Origin: Flavobacteriales bacterium
GTDB taxonomy: Bacteria > Bacteroidota > Bacteroidia > Flavobacteriales_F > PHOS-HE28
NCBI GenBank assembly: GCA_020635725.1
Contig: JACJZF010000011.1
Location: forward strand, 71,081-135,080
Direction: 5' to 3'
DNA: 64,000 bases
The translations under genes and the position numbers were made by a program. Under the pieces are notes generated by a model that was given only the letters and a program-made list of their open reading frames with translations, was not told where the DNA came from and did no database searches. Position 1 is the first letter of the stretch, and the number at the start of each line of letters is the position of its first letter. Below, piece after piece: positions 62,285 through 64,000 of the stretch.

Positions 62285-63303
62285 GCGCTCCACTCGGGGA
62301 ACTGTGGCTTCTGCTCCACCGGGCGGTGCAGGAGCTTCCAGAGCTGGTCCTTCAGCTCATCGAGCCCGATGCGCGCCACGCTGCTGATGAGCACGCTGTC
62401 GATGCCCTTGGGCAGCTCCTTCCGCAGCTGCTCCATCATCACCTCATCGAGCATGTCGCATTTGGTGATGGCGAGCAGCCGGTCCTTATCGAGCAGCTCC
62501 GGCGAGTACTCCTTGAGCTCGTTCAGCAGCACCTGATAGTCGTGCTTGATGTCGGTGCTATCGGCGGGGATCATGAAGAGCAGCACGCTGTTGCGCTCGA
62601 TGTGCCGCAGGAAGCGCAGGCCGAGACCCTTGCCTTCATGCGCCCCTTCGATGATGCCGGGGATGTCGGCCATCACGAAGCTCTGGTGGTCGCGGTAGGG
62701 CACGATGCCGAGGTTCGGCGTGAGCGTGGTGAAGGCGTAGTCGGCGATCTTGGGCTTGGCCGCGGTGATCACGCTGAGCAAGGTGCTCTTGCCGGCATTC
62801 GGGAAGCCCACCAGGCCCACATCGGCGAGCACCTTCAGCTCCATCACCATCCACTTCTGCTGGCCGGGCTCGCCGGGCTGCGCAAAGCGCGGGGTCTGGA
62901 ATGTGCTGCTCTTGAAGTGCTGGTTGCCCAGGCCGCCGCGACCGCCAGCCAGCAGCACGTGCTCCTCGCCGTTCCGGGTCACCTCGCAGATGACCTCGCC
63001 GGTCTCATCGTCCTTCACCACTGTGCCCAGCGGCACCTCGATGGTGATGTCCTTGCCGGAGGCGCCGCTGGACTGGTTGCTGCTGCCGCCCTCGCCATCG
63101 CCCGCGATCAGGTGCTTGGTGTAGCGCAGGTGCAGCAGGGTCCATAGCTGGGAGTTTCCGCGCACCAGCACGTTGCCTCCGCGTCCGCCATCGCCGCCAT
63201 CGGGCCCGCCCTTGGGCATGTATTTCTCGCGCCGCAGGTGCGCGCTGCCGGCGCCTCCTTTGCCGCTGCGGCACTCGACGCGGATGTGGTCGATGAAGTT
63301 CAT
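62281..63303 (-). CDS. obgE: Obg-family GTPase
   Basis: 340 residues. It is a ribosome-associated GTPase needed for large-subunit assembly and stress control. The glycine-rich Obg fold (DHIRVECRSGKGGAGSAHL, GGPDGGDGGRGGNV) occupies the first 155 residues; the G domain has VGFPNAGKSTLL (G1), PNLGIVPY and ADIPGIIEGAHEGKGLG (G3) and ITKCDML (NKxD-like). The C-terminal OCT domain is not present, as in many Bacteroidota. First gene of the obgE-PAP2-crcB-phosphatase run; a CATCTTTG box lies upstream. Confidence 0.96.
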   Translation of the reverse strand: MNFIDHIRVECRSGKGGAGSAHLRREKYMPKGGPDGGDGGRGGNVLVRGNSQLWTLLHLRYTKHLIAGDGEGGSSNQSSGASGKDITIEVPLGTVVKDDETGEVICEVTRNGEEHVLLAGGRGGLGNQHFKSSTFQTPRFAQPGEPGQQKWMVMELKVLADVGLVGFPNAGKSTLLSVITAAKPKIADYAFTTLTPNLGIVPYRDHQSFVMADIPGIIEGAHEGKGLGLRFLRHIERNSVLLFMIPADSTDIKHDYQVLLNELKEYSPELLDKDRLLAITKCDMLDEVMMEQLRKELPKGIDSVLISSVARIGLDELKDQLWKLLHRPVEQKPQFPEWSA

Positions 63304-63316
63304 GTATGATCCGGCG

Positions 63317-63324
63317 CAAAGATG
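63317..63324 (-). promoter_or_regulatory. -7 box upstream of obgE
   Basis: CATCTTTG followed by CGCCGG on the minus strand, 13 bases before the obgE ATG. It differs from TAnnTTTG only at the first position. Confidence 0.4.
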
Positions 63325-63375
63325 CGGAACATGCTCGGGCGGCGGACGATCTGTACCGTCTACCTTTCAGCCAAC

Positions 63376-64000
63376 GATGGAACACATGAGGACCTATAGT
63401 CAACTCCTGCTGTTGGCGTTGGCACCAACTTTCTCGATCAACACCGTGGCCCAATGGCAAGCACAGTCGGAGGTTCCGATCGTCGATTATTATGGTGTCG
63501 AGCAGTTCGATGGGGTGACCGTGAACGGAGCTGCCATGAACGCGCTACTGCGAACTACCGACAATGGGGCGACTTGGGACACGACGTTTGTCACCCTTTT
63601 TGGCGGGCAGTTCCCTTGCCTGCTCTACGACGTCCACTTCATCACATCGACCATCGGCGTGGCCTCTGGCGTCATGTCCACCGGTTCGCAATATCTCATG
63701 CTGAGGACAACGGATGCGGGACAGAACTGGACCGTGACCTATGTCAGCACGACGGGCGGACTTGTTCGTTTCCTCAGCGACATCGCGTTCGGCTCCGCCA
63801 CGGAGGGATTTGCGGTAGGTAGCGACAACCGGGTTATCCGAACGACGGATGGTGGACAGAACTGGACGCAGCTCAACCCTCCGAGCGGAAGCCATCTCTA
63901 CGCTTTCCAGTATGGTACAGGGAATGTGCGGCACATCGCGGGAAATGGGCGCATCCTGCGTAGTGTGAACGGTGGCACGAACTGGACCACGCTATCATTT
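63376..64000 (+). CDS. Secreted BNR/Ycf48-like repeat protein, N-terminal part
   Basis: Partial; 208 residues before the window ends. The signal peptide is SQLLLLALAPTFSINTVAQ (a second ATG three codons later is also possible). Three blades of a BNR/photosystem-stability-like propeller are seen: LLRTTDNGATW, MLRTTDAGQNWTV and VIRTTDGGQNWTQL, with a fourth (ILRSVNGGTNWTT) at the edge. Such proteins in this group usually end in a T9SS domain, which would lie outside the window. Confidence 0.85.

Overview
The window comes from a GC-rich member of the Bacteroidota, most likely a Flavobacteriales-type bacterium. Three things point there: proteins ending in type IX secretion (T9SS) sorting domains, one of them a gliding-motility-associated (CHU_C-type) domain; a mitochondrial-type aconitase beside a eukaryote-like NADP isocitrate dehydrogenase; and promoters of the TAnnTTTG class. 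The tmRNA tag GEVDYALAA also fits. No rRNA, tRNA, CRISPR array, IS element or recombinase was seen.

Layout. 1-4.7 kb (minus): MFS transporter end, an OmpA-family gene with two compensating frameshifts, a small outer-membrane barrel and aconitase. 4.7-6.9 kb (minus): a three-gene metal (probably copper) cluster ending in an MbnP-like lipoprotein. 7.0-8.1 kb (minus): rpsF-rpsR-rplI. 8.3-14.9 kb (plus): dnaX, icd, a GT22-like membrane glycosyltransferase, a MATE exporter and a small barrel protein. 14.9-16.2 kb (minus): a TPR protein and the tmRNA gene, with repeated tmRNA 3'-end sequence and several terminators. 16.3-18.1 kb: an alanine/saccharopine dehydrogenase-like enzyme and a SiaB-like kinase. 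18.2-28.2 kb (plus): a tight run of secreted proteins (971-residue PKD/GEVED/CUB protein, 1691-residue repeat protein, lipoprotein, GH16 glucanase). 28.2-29.1 kb: a lipoprotein.

29.1-42.8 kb is the most unusual stretch. It holds a fatty-acid beta-oxidation set (MarR regulator, fadN-like, fadA, fadE), but the three enzymes are pulled apart by two blocks of accessory DNA. The first block carries an AlbA_2/HATPase protein with an HNH endonuclease. The second carries an unknown protein, an alpha/beta hydrolase, a CPBP protease, a hydrolase remnant, a broken Bro-N gene and a 2H phosphoesterase. Structured repeats lie at the junctions. The same palindrome core, TATGCnyGCATA, lies in front of marR and of fadE, which suggests that one regulator still controls both ends of the split pathway.

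42.9-64 kb returns to ordinary genes: an MBL hydrolase, an OmpA-like protein, a Kelch T9SS protein, an O-methyltransferase, threonine aldolase, a HisKA_2 kinase, a complete TetR-adaptor-RND-TolC efflux operon with a likely operator, an OmpA protein with its partner, a PafA-like phosphatase, crcB, a PAP2 phosphatase, obgE, and a truncated secreted beta-propeller-like protein.

The best candidates for new biology are the dnaX A9 slippage site, the beta-oxidation regulon with its cassette-like insertions, and the covarying hairpin repeats.
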